A DNA stretch of 62,940 nt from Ornithinibacillus californiensis (GCF_001038485.1 NZ_LDUE01000070.1:1-62940), one strand, 5' to 3'; positions 27,421-37,337 are shown, numbered from the stretch's first letter. Translations and numbers: made by a program. The notes: generated from the sequence alone by a model not told the origin.

Positions 27421-28308
27421 ATGACCAATTACCAAAAAGGACATTTATTTAATTTATTCTCTATACTTGCCATGGCATTAGGTCCATTATTCTCAAAGTT
27501 TGGGTTATTGCACGTTTCCCCTGCTAAGGCTTCCGTGATTAATGTTTTAACTATCATCATTACAAGCTATTTATTTGGTATTCTAACGAAGAACAGAGTG
27601 AAGCTTTACTGGGAAAAGGAAATAATGGTACTCGCGTTGTTTAACTCTTTAGGAGTTATTTTTTTATTTTTAAGTATGAATCTACTTTCGCCGGTAGAGG
27701 TAGGCTTTTTTGGTAGGTTCTATACCGTGTTTGCGGTCTTATTATCTGTAGTACTACTAAAGGAGAAAATATCAAGACGAGAAACTATCTTTATAACAAT
27801 AGCTATATTTGGAGCTTTTCTGTTTGTTGAAAAAGGTGATATTCATTCTACTAGTATTCTAGGTACTTTATTTGCTGTTATTTATACGTTCTTCTTTGCC
27901 TTAACCAACATCTATATCAAAAAATCAATGTCTAAAGATAAAAGCTCCAACTCGATTCTTTTCACGAATAATTCTATCACGTTGATTTTTGTTATCGTAT
28001 ACGCAGCATTTGCAGGTGAACTATTTATAGGTTGGGATACGCATGAGGGAATTGGCTTTATTATCTTTTCATCTTTTCTAACCGGGTTTTTAGGCACGAT
28101 CCTATTGTACCAGGCACTCAAGTATTTGCGGTTTTCCATTGCTAATGTAACGAGAGCATTTAGCCCCGTATTGTTAGCCATCATATCCTTTCCGTTCTTT
28201 CCGATTGTGATAACTTGGCAGAATACGCTTGGGGCTGTGTTATTGATTGGATCGATTTTATTGTTAACCGTAAAACCTAAAGCAGCGAAAGAAAAGCAAA
28301 ATGAGTAA
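27421..28308 (+). CDS. DMT/EamA family transporter
   Basis: 295 residues, ten helices in two EamA repeats of about 140 residues (the first ends near VEKGDIHS, the second near LLLTVKPK). Substrate unknown; relatives export amino acids or metabolites. GGGGATTAGG precedes the ATG. Confidence 0.88.
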   Translation: MTNYQKGHLFNLFSILAMALGPLFSKFGLLHVSPAKASVINVLTIIITSYLFGILTKNRVKLYWEKEIMVLALFNSLGVIFLFLSMNLLSPVEVGFFGRFYTVFAVLLSVVLLKEKISRRETIFITIAIFGAFLFVEKGDIHSTSILGTLFAVIYTFFFALTNIYIKKSMSKDKSSNSILFTNNSITLIFVIVYAAFAGELFIGWDTHEGIGFIIFSSFLTGFLGTILLYQALKYLRFSIANVTRAFSPVLLAIISFPFFPIVITWQNTLGAVLLIGSILLLTVKPKAAKEKQNE

Positions 28309-28312
28309 AATT

Positions 28313-28350
28313 AAAGATGGTGCTTGGATTATCTCCAAAGCACCATCTTT
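28313..28350. terminator. Bidirectional terminator
   Basis: AAAGATGGTGCTTGGA pairs with TCCAA-A-GCACCATCTTT (one bulge) between the convergent EamA and ABC permease genes. Confidence 0.85.
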
Positions 28351-28378
28351 GTTTAAATTAATGATAAGTTACTTTACC

Positions 28379-31300
28379 TCAACTTGATTCCTTCTCACGT
28401 TCAAACCACACTAATATCCCATCCATAAAACCATTCGATCGTAGTAAAAATCCAAAGTCCTCCACATCTTCAGGCACTGTATAATCTAAAATGGCATGCA
28501 TCTTTCCATTTAGCCATTTCTCTTCATCCCAGCCTTCCACTTCAAGTATGGTCACATTTTCCGGGTAATATTTTTCTTCATCGACCACAATTGTAAATTG
28601 TATCTCTGGTAACATTTGATAGACTGAGAAAGGTGAATCATCCAAGACTTCAAAGGTAAATTCAATCGCAATATTCTTCATTCCTGCTTCTGCAGGTGGC
28701 AGGTTGCTTTCGACTTCTGTTGCACTATACGATAGAATCCAACTTCCCTTATCCGTTGTATTTTCACCTTCATTTAGTACCTCAAAGAAATTGCCCTTCA
28801 CTTTGTCTGTAATTCTCACACCTGGATTACTTTCTTCTGGTTCATCTGGCTCAACCTGTTCGACGGTTTCTTTTGCCTTAACATCACCTTCTGTCGGGCT
28901 AAAGGCATACTCTACTTCTGTTCCCTTTTCAGCCATTTCAATATTCGGAGCCACTTTAATCATCGTAATTAAAAAGGTACCAACTAGCACCACGGCTGTT
29001 GAAATAACGACTAGCTTCATTCGTTTCTCGGTTACTTTCCGATTCGAATAGTTTCCAGCAATACCCTGATTTGGAACAATACGTACTGCTCGCTCAGCGG
29101 GAAGAACGGTACCAATCAAACCGATAATAATCGGTATTAATCCCGTAGCTAATATAAAGGCAATTTCTTCGGATGGGAATGCCCCATATAGTCCCCACAT
29201 CATAAGGAATGCAGCTGAGAGTCCAATAACCGCTGCGAATAATCCACTAAATACACCTTCAGCAAGAATTAGCCGGCGAATATGCCATCCCTTCCAGCCA
29301 ATTGCCTGCAGTAACGATATTTCTTCCCTTCGTTCGGATACATTCTGCCATGTTATTTCAGCGGTAGTTAGAATTGCAATCACTAACGAGACGATAATCG
29401 CTACATAATGTGCAGGTCCTATCTCCAATGCAACATATTCTCCGAGTAGTGAGGTGTACATAATTCCTCTTAAACGGAATGTAATGTACAAAAATACCGC
29501 AAGTAATGCAGTTGGCAATGCAATCGAAATGACCGAAAGAACACTCCGTTTCCACTTTCCAATAAAATGATTAAATGCCATGCGATGAATTCCTCTAGCC
29601 TGGAATATCCGTTTACTTGTACCAGAAATCTCTCCTGTACGCATTGCTTCATAAGGGGATATATTTCTAGTTAACAACATCGGAATGACTGATCCCAGTA
29701 CATAAACAATTAATCCAAATAAACCAGTCCATAAGAAACGACTAAGGGATATCGTTGCGTCACTGGATATATACACAAAACTTAGCATCATCCAGGATAT
29801 CAGAGCCACAAAAGCACCAATCATACTAGATTCTAAGAATAATAAACGACTCAATTGACCCGGTCTCCAACCAATTGAAAGTAATACCGCAAATTCCTTT
29901 CTTCTCGCTAATAAGTTAACCACCCCAGATGCCCACACATAGACAATAGCAACAACGATAACACTAGCAACCACTCCTGAAAAACCAATCTTGGTTTCTT
30001 TAAAGATAGAAATAGAAGAGCCAATGTTAACCCATGGCTGTTGAAACCAACCAATTGCACTATCCCCATTTAAACCTGGTACATAAGTTAATGCTAACTG
30101 CGGGGAAGAGCCCAATGTAATGTCCGTAATCAGACCCGTTCTACTTTCAATCTCAGCTGCTACTTGTTCTAATATTTTTTGACTATCTTCACTTAAATCC
30201 GTAACGCCAGCAACCTTAATTCGGATTGCTGAAATAGGCTTATCCCCTAGTATTTGTTCCGCTACTTCAATTGTCGTAAGCATTCCCGGTGGCTCGGTTA
30301 GGAAATTATTCGGGTCCCCTATAGGTTTTAATTGTTTAGGCGGGTTTACAGGGTTACCATCCATGTCGATAACAAATTCTGCTGTCGCTGGCCGATATGT
30401 TTCCATTGGCAATTCAGTAGTCGGATCCTTGGAGATAGAAAGTTTACTAGCATCATAGAAACCAATCCAGCTAGGCTTGATTTTGGGAAAATTAATAAAT
30501 TCTTCTTCAATTAAGACTGGCTCACGAAAGGACTCTTTGTTTCTATACCGTCCAACCGTATCCTCCCCATTTTGAAACGGTATGACTTGATACGTATATG
30601 GCCACCTATCTGCATATGGACTTGCGATTTCTTGATACTCTAATGGACTTGGTTTAAAGACCATTCCCGTTATATTATCCTCACTGGAGTTCCCAACAAT
30701 CCCTTCTGGCTCTCCCTCCGATTTATCTTCCTCATCTGGAAGGGGTTCACCAGTTTCCCAGTCAACACCAGTCTTTTCATTAATAAATTTGCGAAAAGCT
30801 TCTTCACCTGTGTAGGAAAATGTCTCAACAATTTCTCCCTCTACAGAATCTAAATATTCTCCCCCTCCACTTTCTTTTACCCTTTCCATTACTTCAATTA
30901 CATTCTCTTTATTAACTGATATATTTAAGCGTTCAAATGTAATACTCTCTACTTTATCTACAAATGTTTGTTGATTAACGATGATTGGAAATTCATGATG
31001 TCCACCATTAAATTCATTGTAGTAATATTCATCTGACTCATTAAAATATCTACTCGTTCCTAAAGGAATAATTGACTCATCCAGTCCAACAAGTTTCGCC
31101 TCTTGTTCTGGATCAATTCCAGCTAGTAGGGAATAAGAATGAACACTCAAATCTAGGCTAGGCTTACCTACTCCATATTCAGCACCCTTATTCATATAAT
31201 CCCAGATGTCACTTACAAAATAAGAGTTCCCAGTCTCTGTTATCTTATTTATTCCGTTGTCAACGGTAGTCTCCATTACCCTCCTATAGATACCATCCTC

Positions 31301-31675
31301 CGGTAATTCCACATAACCGAAATGAACCTCATAATCGGCATACCCAATCATCGCTATCGGAGCAGCAACTTCCACACCCGGAATATCCTTAATTGCTTCA
31401 TACTGCTCAACACTAATACCCCCACTTAAGCCACTTAAATAGTTTGGTTCTAGTAATTTTTTCTCCTCCGTTACACTTCTAGTCCCCTCTGGTCGCACAA
31501 CGATATCATAGGAAGCAGACCATCGTTGCTGCAAGGTATCCACGATGGTACCTTTATTCGTTTCTGACAACCCAATTAGGTAAGTTAACCCAGCACTAAC
31601 AATGAAGGCACCGATGATGAGAAGAATAAACCGTTCCTTCCGCCGCCACCAATTCTGCCAAATAAAGCGAATCAC
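28379..31675 (-). CDS. FtsX-like ABC transporter permease, module A
   Basis: 1,098 residues. One helix near the N-terminus (about 16-36) is followed by a large extracellular region to about 560, containing PLPDEE-type acidic stretches. A cluster of helices from 565 to 910 follows (FtsX/MacB core, including FSGVVASVIVVAIVYVW), then an extracellular C-terminal domain of about 180 residues. The GTG start overlaps the ATPase stop (GTGA). This type works in export, lipoprotein handling or peptide resistance; the substrate is unknown. A close paralogue is at 39267-42554. Confidence 0.85.
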   Translation of the reverse strand: MIRFIWQNWWRRKERFILLIIGAFIVSAGLTYLIGLSETNKGTIVDTLQQRWSASYDIVVRPEGTRSVTEEKKLLEPNYLSGLSGGISVEQYEAIKDIPGVEVAAPIAMIGYADYEVHFGYVELPEDGIYRRVMETTVDNGINKITETGNSYFVSDIWDYMNKGAEYGVGKPSLDLSVHSYSLLAGIDPEQEAKLVGLDESIIPLGTSRYFNESDEYYYNEFNGGHHEFPIIVNQQTFVDKVESITFERLNISVNKENVIEVMERVKESGGGEYLDSVEGEIVETFSYTGEEAFRKFINEKTGVDWETGEPLPDEEDKSEGEPEGIVGNSSEDNITGMVFKPSPLEYQEIASPYADRWPYTYQVIPFQNGEDTVGRYRNKESFREPVLIEEEFINFPKIKPSWIGFYDASKLSISKDPTTELPMETYRPATAEFVIDMDGNPVNPPKQLKPIGDPNNFLTEPPGMLTTIEVAEQILGDKPISAIRIKVAGVTDLSEDSQKILEQVAAEIESRTGLITDITLGSSPQLALTYVPGLNGDSAIGWFQQPWVNIGSSISIFKETKIGFSGVVASVIVVAIVYVWASGVVNLLARRKEFAVLLSIGWRPGQLSRLLFLESSMIGAFVALISWMMLSFVYISSDATISLSRFLWTGLFGLIVYVLGSVIPMLLTRNISPYEAMRTGEISGTSKRIFQARGIHRMAFNHFIGKWKRSVLSVISIALPTALLAVFLYITFRLRGIMYTSLLGEYVALEIGPAHYVAIIVSLVIAILTTAEITWQNVSERREEISLLQAIGWKGWHIRRLILAEGVFSGLFAAVIGLSAAFLMMWGLYGAFPSEEIAFILATGLIPIIIGLIGTVLPAERAVRIVPNQGIAGNYSNRKVTEKRMKLVVISTAVVLVGTFLITMIKVAPNIEMAEKGTEVEYAFSPTEGDVKAKETVEQVEPDEPEESNPGVRITDKVKGNFFEVLNEGENTTDKGSWILSYSATEVESNLPPAEAGMKNIAIEFTFEVLDDSPFSVYQMLPEIQFTIVVDEEKYYPENVTILEVEGWDEEKWLNGKMHAILDYTVPEDVEDFGFLLRSNGFMDGILVWFEREKESS

Positions 31676-32364
31676 GGTGCTACACCCACTTTATCCGAAA
31701 GCACAACACCATCTTTCATGGAAATAATGCGATTAGCTTTAGCTGCGAGCGCGGGATCATGGGTCACAAATAAAACGCCACACCCTTCTTGTTCATTTAA
31801 CGCTTTTAATAAATCATAAATACGCTCTCCCGTTTCGGTATCCAAATTACCAGTTGGCTCATCCGCAAGCAACCAACTTGGTTTATGAACAATCGCACGG
31901 GCAATCGCCACTCGTTGCTGCTGTCCACCAGATAACTGAGACGGAAGTGAATTCAATTTATCTTGAAGCCCAACTTGTTCAAGGACTTCTTTTGCACGTT
32001 CTAATTTGTTGTATGGGACTTTTCTAGAAAACAATGGAGTGAGTACATTTTCTAATGCAGTTAGTGTAGGAAGTAGATGAAATTGCTGAAAGATGAAGCC
32101 TATTTCTTGGAAGCGAAAATCTGCTATTTTACTTTTACTCTTTTTTAAAATCTCTTCACCGTCGTACTTGATAGATCCCTTTGTGGGTTTGTCTAACGTA
32201 CCAAGTAGGCTTAGCAATGTAGATTTACCCGAACCAGATGGACCAATAATGGCGGTGAACTCGCCTTTTTCAAATGTTAGATCAACATTTTTTAATGCGA
32301 CTGTTTGGGTTCCATCCCCTTTAAAAGACTTTTCAACCTGCTGACAAATGATTTGTCGAATCAA
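31672..32364 (-). CDS. ABC transporter ATPase (MacB/LolD type), module A
   Basis: 230 residues. The Walker A is GPSGSGKST, the Q-loop FQQFHLLP, the signature LSGGQQQR, and the Walker [12 protein letters not shown]. The TTG start at 32364 is supported by GGGGAGCAAT just before it. The paralogue at 42551 has the same TTG context although the upstream frames differ by one base, which excludes a start further upstream. Confidence 0.93.
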   Translation of the reverse strand: MIRQIICQQVEKSFKGDGTQTVALKNVDLTFEKGEFTAIIGPSGSGKSTLLSLLGTLDKPTKGSIKYDGEEILKKSKSKIADFRFQEIGFIFQQFHLLPTLTALENVLTPLFSRKVPYNKLERAKEVLEQVGLQDKLNSLPSQLSGGQQQRVAIARAIVHKPSWLLADEPTGNLDTETGERIYDLLKALNEQEGCGVLFVTHDPALAAKANRIISMKDGVVLSDKVGVAP

Positions 32365-32533
32365 ATTGCTCCCCTTCTTTCATGGATAGTTTTCTCTCTA
32401 TTTAGCAATACCTTACATGTTTTGGAAGCAAGCGTCAATTAGTAATTTGAATATTTAATCTACTTAAGGGTTTTTCTAAAATAAAGAGACTCCACTGTTA
32501 GCAGAATCTCTTCACGCATTTCTTTATAGTTTT

Positions 32534-33472
32534 TTAACCTCTCAAAACCTCTAGTAGATCCACCTTAAACCCCTCGCGATCCACCGCTTCACAAACCCTC
32601 ACATTTGGCTCTTTGCCACTACGATTATTAATATCCACCAGATTATAGCCTCTAGTAATCTCGCCCTTTGTTTCAATATCTACATAATACTTCGTAGACT
32701 TGATCATTAACTCCTCATTAGCCGCAATCGCAACTAATAATGTATCTGGATGTGTCGTACCGTTAATCTTATGTACTTCCCGGTTAAATTTAAGTACAAC
32801 ACGGTTAATATCCATGAAAAACTTCGACCGATTGGTTCCTAATTTTTCAATATCCAGGTGATCTTCATCAGCCATGACGGAGTACTGTGTACACATATCC
32901 CAACCAACCATTGTAATCGGAATACCCGAGTGGAGTACCATTTTCGCCGCTTCCGGATCCACATAAAAATTATACTCAGCAGCTGCTGTAATATTTCCAA
33001 GGGAATTATTGGTCCCACCCATGATGTAAATATGAGGGATATCCTTTACGATAGATGGGTCCTTCTTAATCGCCATCGCTATATTCGTTAACGGAGCAAT
33101 AGCTAATAACTCTATCTCACCTGGGTTTGCTTTTACCGTATCAATAATGAAATCAACCGCATGTTTCTCTTCCGGACGTTGCTTCGCCTTTTCAAAGAAG
33201 GAATCACCCATTCCATCGCTACCATGCACATCTTCCACCGTAACATGGCCTGATTGTTCTCCTAAAATTGGACCTTCATACCCTCTAAATACTGGAACAT
33301 AATAATCTGGGTTGAACACTTGAATCGTGAACAAAGCGTTTTCTACTTCTTGATTAAAATCTACATTTCCACCTGTTATGGTTACACCTTCCACTTTAAA
33401 ATGGTGCAGAGCCGTTAAAATAGCAATCGTGTCGTCACCAGCTGTATCCGTATCAATTATTACCCTTCTCAT
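32534..33472 (-). CDS. Nucleoside hydrolase (IU-NH family) 1
   Basis: 312 residues. The calcium and catalytic motif DTDTAGDD is at residues 7-14, and IYIMGGTNNSLGN and AAEYNFYVDPEAA are family landmarks. It hydrolyses the N-glycosidic bond of ribonucleosides for salvage. It follows a second hydrolase with an 11-base gap, with AGGGGG before the ATG. Base specificity cannot be read from the sequence. Confidence 0.9.
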   Translation of the reverse strand: MRRVIIDTDTAGDDTIAILTALHHFKVEGVTITGGNVDFNQEVENALFTIQVFNPDYYVPVFRGYEGPILGEQSGHVTVEDVHGSDGMGDSFFEKAKQRPEEKHAVDFIIDTVKANPGEIELLAIAPLTNIAMAIKKDPSIVKDIPHIYIMGGTNNSLGNITAAAEYNFYVDPEAAKMVLHSGIPITMVGWDMCTQYSVMADEDHLDIEKLGTNRSKFFMDINRVVLKFNREVHKINGTTHPDTLLVAIAANEELMIKSTKYYVDIETKGEITRGYNLVDINNRSGKEPNVRVCEAVDREGFKVDLLEVLRG

Positions 33473-33483
33473 ATGTCTACCCC

Positions 33484-34422
33484 CTATGCTTGTTTTGCTA
33501 AATTCGTGATGTAGTCGAAGAACGCATCCCTATCTGCCTCGTAAACCAATTGGACAGCTCGTCCAGCTTCAGACAGCTCTGTTTTCCCTTGACTTGGTCC
33601 ATCCGCATGAACAATACTTTTAACTTCTTTTTTCTTCACTAAGTCATCTCTTCCAACTGTAGCTGTTGTTAATACATCCCATAGGAAATACGTAGAGTTC
33701 GTTTGGAAATGAACAAGTGGTGGAACGGCTGCATAGCTCTGACCAAGGAAATCTACGCCTAAAAACTTGCGCTCACTCGCCCAGCGGTTTCTTACGTCTA
33801 ATGTTAGTGGAACCATGTTAGTACTCTCTAATGCTACAAGGTCAATCTGGATATTGGATTCCCATACAGCCTTCACCGCTTCTGGATCCCAAAACGCATT
33901 CCATTCCGCAGTACCATCATGTTCTGGTTCTTCGACATTACCCATTTCTAGGAATGTTCCACCCATCCAATATAATTTATCAATTTTGTTTTCTATTTCA
34001 GGTGCTTCTTCTAGAGCACGAGCTAGATCAGTTAGTGGACCCACGAATACCAGGGTTACTTTTTCGGAACTATTTTTCAGACTCTCGATTAAGTGCTGAT
34101 GCGCAGGTAATTCTGATTGTGGTGTCTTCACTGGTAAAAATTCATTTAAGATTGGTAACGCATCGACGACAAATGCATGCATTCTCCAGTCCTTAGGAAA
34201 TGGGTTTTTCCCACGTGAATTCGATGCAGCAACTTCGATCTGCTTTCCTTGTCCAAATCGATCAATAATCTTTCTACTAGCTGACACAGCTGGTTCTAAA
34301 TAACAATCTGCAGGTATTACGCCTACACCAATTAAATCAATATCCTCCATTTGTAGTAATAGGAATAGAGAAACTAAATCATCTACTCCACCATCGTGAT
34401 TTAAGTATACTTTTCGCTTCAT
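33484..34422 (-). CDS. Nucleoside hydrolase (IU-NH family) 2, variant motif
   Basis: 312 residues. The N-terminal motif reads NHDGGVDD instead of DxDxGxDD: the first aspartate is replaced by Asn, while the general base (third position) and the last two aspartates remain. LYWMGGTFLEMGNV and AEWNAFWDPEA are otherwise typical. ATG 34422 has AAAGG nine bases upstream and is preferred to 34431. The pair may differ in substrate. It lies downstream of mntA-hepT on the same strand but behind a hairpin. Confidence 0.87.
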   Translation of the reverse strand: MKRKVYLNHDGGVDDLVSLFLLLQMEDIDLIGVGVIPADCYLEPAVSASRKIIDRFGQGKQIEVAASNSRGKNPFPKDWRMHAFVVDALPILNEFLPVKTPQSELPAHQHLIESLKNSSEKVTLVFVGPLTDLARALEEAPEIENKIDKLYWMGGTFLEMGNVEEPEHDGTAEWNAFWDPEAVKAVWESNIQIDLVALESTNMVPLTLDVRNRWASERKFLGVDFLGQSYAAVPPLVHFQTNSTYFLWDVLTTATVGRDDLVKKKEVKSIVHADGPSQGKTELSEAGRAVQLVYEADRDAFFDYITNLAKQA

Positions 34423-34476
34423 GATGCACATCCTTTTCTTATGTTATTATCGATAATTATAAGCTATATTAAATAG

Positions 34477-34501
34477 ACTAGGAACAAATTTTGTCCCTAG
34501 T
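34477..34501 (-). terminator. Hairpin at the end of hepT
   Basis: ACTAGGAACAAA and TTTGTCCCTAGT pair (one wobble) across the hepT stop codon. There is no strong T-run. Confidence 0.55.
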
Positions 34502-34910
34502 TATTTATAGAGATAATAGCTTTTGTATACTCCTTAATATCTTGTAAATGTTTCTCAATTATAGATTGTAAAATACGAAGATCAATATTCTGGTAATCAT
34601 GAACGGCAATATTTCGAAATCCCACCATATTCATTAGTGTTTTAGCTAATTCTTGGTCAATAAAGTCCGCTTCTTCTAATAGTTTGAATGCATCACGACT
34701 CGACCTTGGCAATCCTAACTTCTTTTCGCTAATAATATGCATGGCTATATCTATACTAGCTTCACAAGCACGCTGGATATTTAAAATAATACTATCTTGT
34801 TTGGTGAAATCTTTTAAGTTGTTCGGTTCATTTTCATAGACTTCCTGAATACGAAAGATGCATCTTTCAATAGTCGAAACTTTATTTAAGATTACATCGT
34901 TTTCAACCAT
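34497..34910 (-). CDS. hepT: HepT-like HEPN ribonuclease toxin
   Basis: 137 residues, all-helical HEPN/DUF86 fold. The RNase motif R-x4-6-H-x-Y is present as RNIAVHDY near residue 102. In characterised pairs HepT cleaves RNA and is neutralised when MntA adds AMP to this tyrosine. ATG 34910, with AGGGG six bases upstream, is chosen over the longer frame (34961). It overlaps mntA by 8 bases. Confidence 0.9.
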   Translation of the reverse strand: MVENDVILNKVSTIERCIFRIQEVYENEPNNLKDFTKQDSIILNIQRACEASIDIAMHIISEKKLGLPRSSRDAFKLLEEADFIDQELAKTLMNMVGFRNIAVHDYQNIDLRILQSIIEKHLQDIKEYTKAIISINN

Positions 34911-35304
34911 ATATGCTACCCCTTTCTTTGATACCTTGTAGGATTTCGGCACGTTGTTCATTCAAAGTTGCATACATAGAGTAAGCTTTCATCCGTTCCC
35001 TAACAAATAAATTATTATCATTACAATAAAGCAATTCACCAGTTGAGAAAATTTGTGCAGCAAATACCGTATCAATTTGTCTTATATCAATCAGGTCAAC
35101 CTCAACATGACACTTTTCGGAAAGTTCACTTGCTAGTAAGAAGCGATCATAGCTGGAAAGTGCTCTATCCGAATAATAGGCGATATCAAGGTCACTATTT
35201 TCATTTGCGTTACCTTTTGCATAAGATCCAAATACAAGTATAAATATTGGTTTTATATGTTCATCTAATATATCTTTGACTAATTGTTTCTTATCCTTAT
35301 GCAT
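34903..35304 (-). CDS. mntA: MntA-like nucleotidyltransferase antitoxin
   Basis: About 133 residues. The minimal nucleotidyltransferase motif GS-x10-DxD is present as GSYAKGNANENSDLDIA, followed by VEVDLIDI with the third acidic residue. It would transfer AMP to HepT. The start is uncertain: ATG 35304 is 13 bases after GGGA, while GTG 35316 is too close to the same site. Confidence 0.87.
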   Translation of the reverse strand: MHKDKKQLVKDILDEHIKPIFILVFGSYAKGNANENSDLDIAYYSDRALSSYDRFLLASELSEKCHVEVDLIDIRQIDTVFAAQIFSTGELLYCNDNNLFVRERMKAYSMYATLNEQRAEILQGIKERGSIYG

Positions 35305-35468
35305 AATATGTTTCACATCCCGATTCTAATCTCTATGTAACTTAGAAAATACGCCTCTTGCAATTAATAATATCCAAATGAAGTATAACAAGCAACAACT
35401 ATAAGATACCTACTTCATTTCCACATATAATTAATATTCTTGCAGTAGATAAATATCTTGGAAATAAT

Positions 35469-35500
35469 AAAAAGCACAACTCTTAAAAATTGTGCTTTTT
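35469..35500. terminator. Terminator after the cupin gene
   Basis: AAAAAGCACAA pairs perfectly with TTGTGCTTTTT around a 10-base loop, and the minus-strand T-run follows the cupin gene stop codon at 35508. Confidence 0.85.
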
Positions 35501-35507
35501 CATACGT

Positions 35508-36062
35508 CTATTCTTCCTCTGCTGCCATTGCCTCTGCCTTTGTTCGATGCACTGTTCCACGAGGATGATGTGGTGGGGCATAAATGGTATACAGCTTGAT
35601 CGGCTCACTTCCGGTATTTATCAGGTTATGCCATGTGCCAGCAGGGACCATGATAGCGGAATCTTCTTTTACTCTCTTTTCAAAGGTTAAATTATTTTGA
35701 CTGCTACCCATGCGGACAACTCCCTGGCCTTCTTCAATACGCAAGAACTGATCCGTATCTGGATGAATTTCTAATCCGATATCTCCACCGACCGGAATAC
35801 TCATCACGGTAACTTGAAGATATTCCCCAGTCCAGAGTGCAGTACGGAAATTTTTATTTTGCTCACTTGCAGCTTCAATATCGACAACAAACGGATTGGG
35901 GCCATAGTCTTTTAACTGAACCCTAGATTTCATTTTCATAGATTGCCAATTACCCCATCTCTCATCAACTACAGGCCAATGTGGCGGCTGCATTCTTACA
36001 TCGTGAAATTGCGGTACATAATATGGAGTAGGATATGGATATGCATATGGGATATAGTACAT
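35508..36062 (-). CDS. Cupin domain protein with Tyr/Pro-rich N-terminus
   Basis: 184 residues. Residues 1-20 are rich in Tyr and Pro (YYIPYAYPYPTPYY). The cupin barrel is at about 75-165, with metal-site motifs GLEIHPDTDQFLRIEEGQG and VPAGTWHNLIN. It is an RmlC-type cupin of unknown ligand; the aromatic leader is reminiscent of spore surface or coat-associated proteins, which is only a suggestion. ATG 36062 has AAAGG nine bases upstream; the ATG at 36071 is too close. Confidence 0.8.
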   Translation of the reverse strand: MYYIPYAYPYPTPYYVPQFHDVRMQPPHWPVVDERWGNWQSMKMKSRVQLKDYGPNPFVVDIEAASEQNKNFRTALWTGEYLQVTVMSIPVGGDIGLEIHPDTDQFLRIEEGQGVVRMGSSQNNLTFEKRVKEDSAIMVPAGTWHNLINTGSEPIKLYTIYAPPHHPRGTVHRTKAEAMAAEEE

Positions 36063-36142
36063 TTTTTCCATCCTTTCATAGAATTTCTAAATTATTCTAT
36101 GCAGGCGGTTGGGTAAGTGTACGTATTATAGGATAAATGCTT

Positions 36143-36817
36143 TTAAGCGATCTCTAAAATCTCACTTAGGTCATCAATAATAAAATCTGCATCCCCGCAT
36201 TCCCATGAGGAATCTCTTTTCCAAACACTAATCATTCCTACGTCTTTAGCACCTTTTACATCATTGAAGGGATGGTCTCCAACGTAAATTGCCTCACTAG
36301 ATGTGACACTTAACTCTAATAAAGCTTTATGAAAAATTTCTGGGTCTGGTTTCTTGATTCCTTCCCATTCGGAAACAAGAATAATATCAAAGAAATTCTC
36401 TATTTCTAATGCCTGGATATTATCTAGTTGGAATTGGCCTAAACCGTTAGTTATGATTCCTAATTTCATCGATTTGCTCTTTAGTTTTGTTAATGTCTCA
36501 AGTAGATTCGGAAAAGGTACACAGCTATGATGAAATTGTTCAATATAGTCTCGGAGTAAGGCCTCCCAGGTTAAATGATGAATGTGAAATTCTTCAGTTA
36601 GTTGTTGATAGACTTTATCCTTCCAAACATACCCCTTGTTGTCTAATTCAATGAATCTGGAGATATATTCTTCTTTCGGGATATGACTGAGGCAGTCTAT
36701 CAACCTATCATACTGATTCCGAACAAACCGCTGAACCGAAGCATCCCTATTTAACAACGTCCCATCTAAATCAAATATCACCGCTTTAATAATTGGTATC
36801 ACTCCTTCACGATCCAC
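36143..36817 (-). CDS. HAD superfamily hydrolase (YjjG/phosphoglycolate phosphatase-like)
   Basis: About 224 residues. Motif I is FDLDGTLL, motif II LGIITNG, motif III is the lysine in KKPDP, and motif IV is VGDHPFNDVKGAK. A small-molecule phosphatase. The start is unclear: GTG 36817 overlaps the Nudix gene by 19 bases, and the true start may lie slightly downstream of the AAGGAG at 36805. Operon with the Nudix gene. Confidence 0.82.
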   Translation of the reverse strand: MDREGVIPIIKAVIFDLDGTLLNRDASVQRFVRNQYDRLIDCLSHIPKEEYISRFIELDNKGYVWKDKVYQQLTEEFHIHHLTWEALLRDYIEQFHHSCVPFPNLLETLTKLKSKSMKLGIITNGLGQFQLDNIQALEIENFFDIILVSEWEGIKKPDPEIFHKALLELSVTSSEAIYVGDHPFNDVKGAKDVGMISVWKRDSSWECGDADFIIDDLSEILEIA

Positions 36818-37293
36818 TCTTCATCCCGGTTTACGTGTAGTCCTAACGTTTTCGTTTCCAACCATTCTAGTGCTTTCATGACTAGTGGAGAGGCATTATC
36901 TTCTGAAACATCCTGACTCGTAACCCATTCGGCACCCAGTGAGTCTTGTCCTTCAAAGGCCTCTGGTACTGTTATTTCTCCGCCAATCTTCTTCACTATG
37001 TAAAAAACAGCTATATGATGCACATCGGTAAAATCTCGCCAATTCGATGGGAAAAGAAAATCTGTAACACCTATTTGTTCCACAATCTCAATATCTAAGC
37101 CTGTTTCTTCTTTAAATTCACGCACCATTGCATCGGATAAGCTCTCGCCTTCTTCTAAACTACCTCCAGGAAGGTCAAAGCGATTTTTATATGGCCCACC
37201 GCCTTTATTGATGACTAGTAATCTATTGCCTTCCTGATATATACCATAAACCCCGAAAGCTCGATGGTACTTTCTTTCACCTGACAATTTCAT
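36799..37293 (-). CDS. Nudix hydrolase
   Basis: 164 residues with the Nudix box GGSLEEGESLSDAM...REFKEETGL near residue 42. It cleaves nucleoside diphosphates linked to X. AAGGAG is very close to ATG 37293; a TTG two codons on has better spacing, so the start is uncertain by six bases. Paired with the HAD phosphatase, suggesting joint nucleotide or metabolite clean-up. Confidence 0.87.
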   Translation of the reverse strand: MKLSGERKYHRAFGVYGIYQEGNRLLVINKGGGPYKNRFDLPGGSLEEGESLSDAMVREFKEETGLDIEIVEQIGVTDFLFPSNWRDFTDVHHIAVFYIVKKIGGEITVPEAFEGQDSLGAEWVTSQDVSEDNASPLVMKALEWLETKTLGLHVNRDEEWIVKE

Positions 37294-37337
37294 CTCTCCT
37301 TCTATTTAAGAATAACAAGTATTAGGGAACGAGCAAT

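Noticed and set aside
32460-32530. Terminator after the module A ATPase promoter region
   Set aside because: AGAGA/TCTCT can pair, but the stem is short and interrupted; not convincing.
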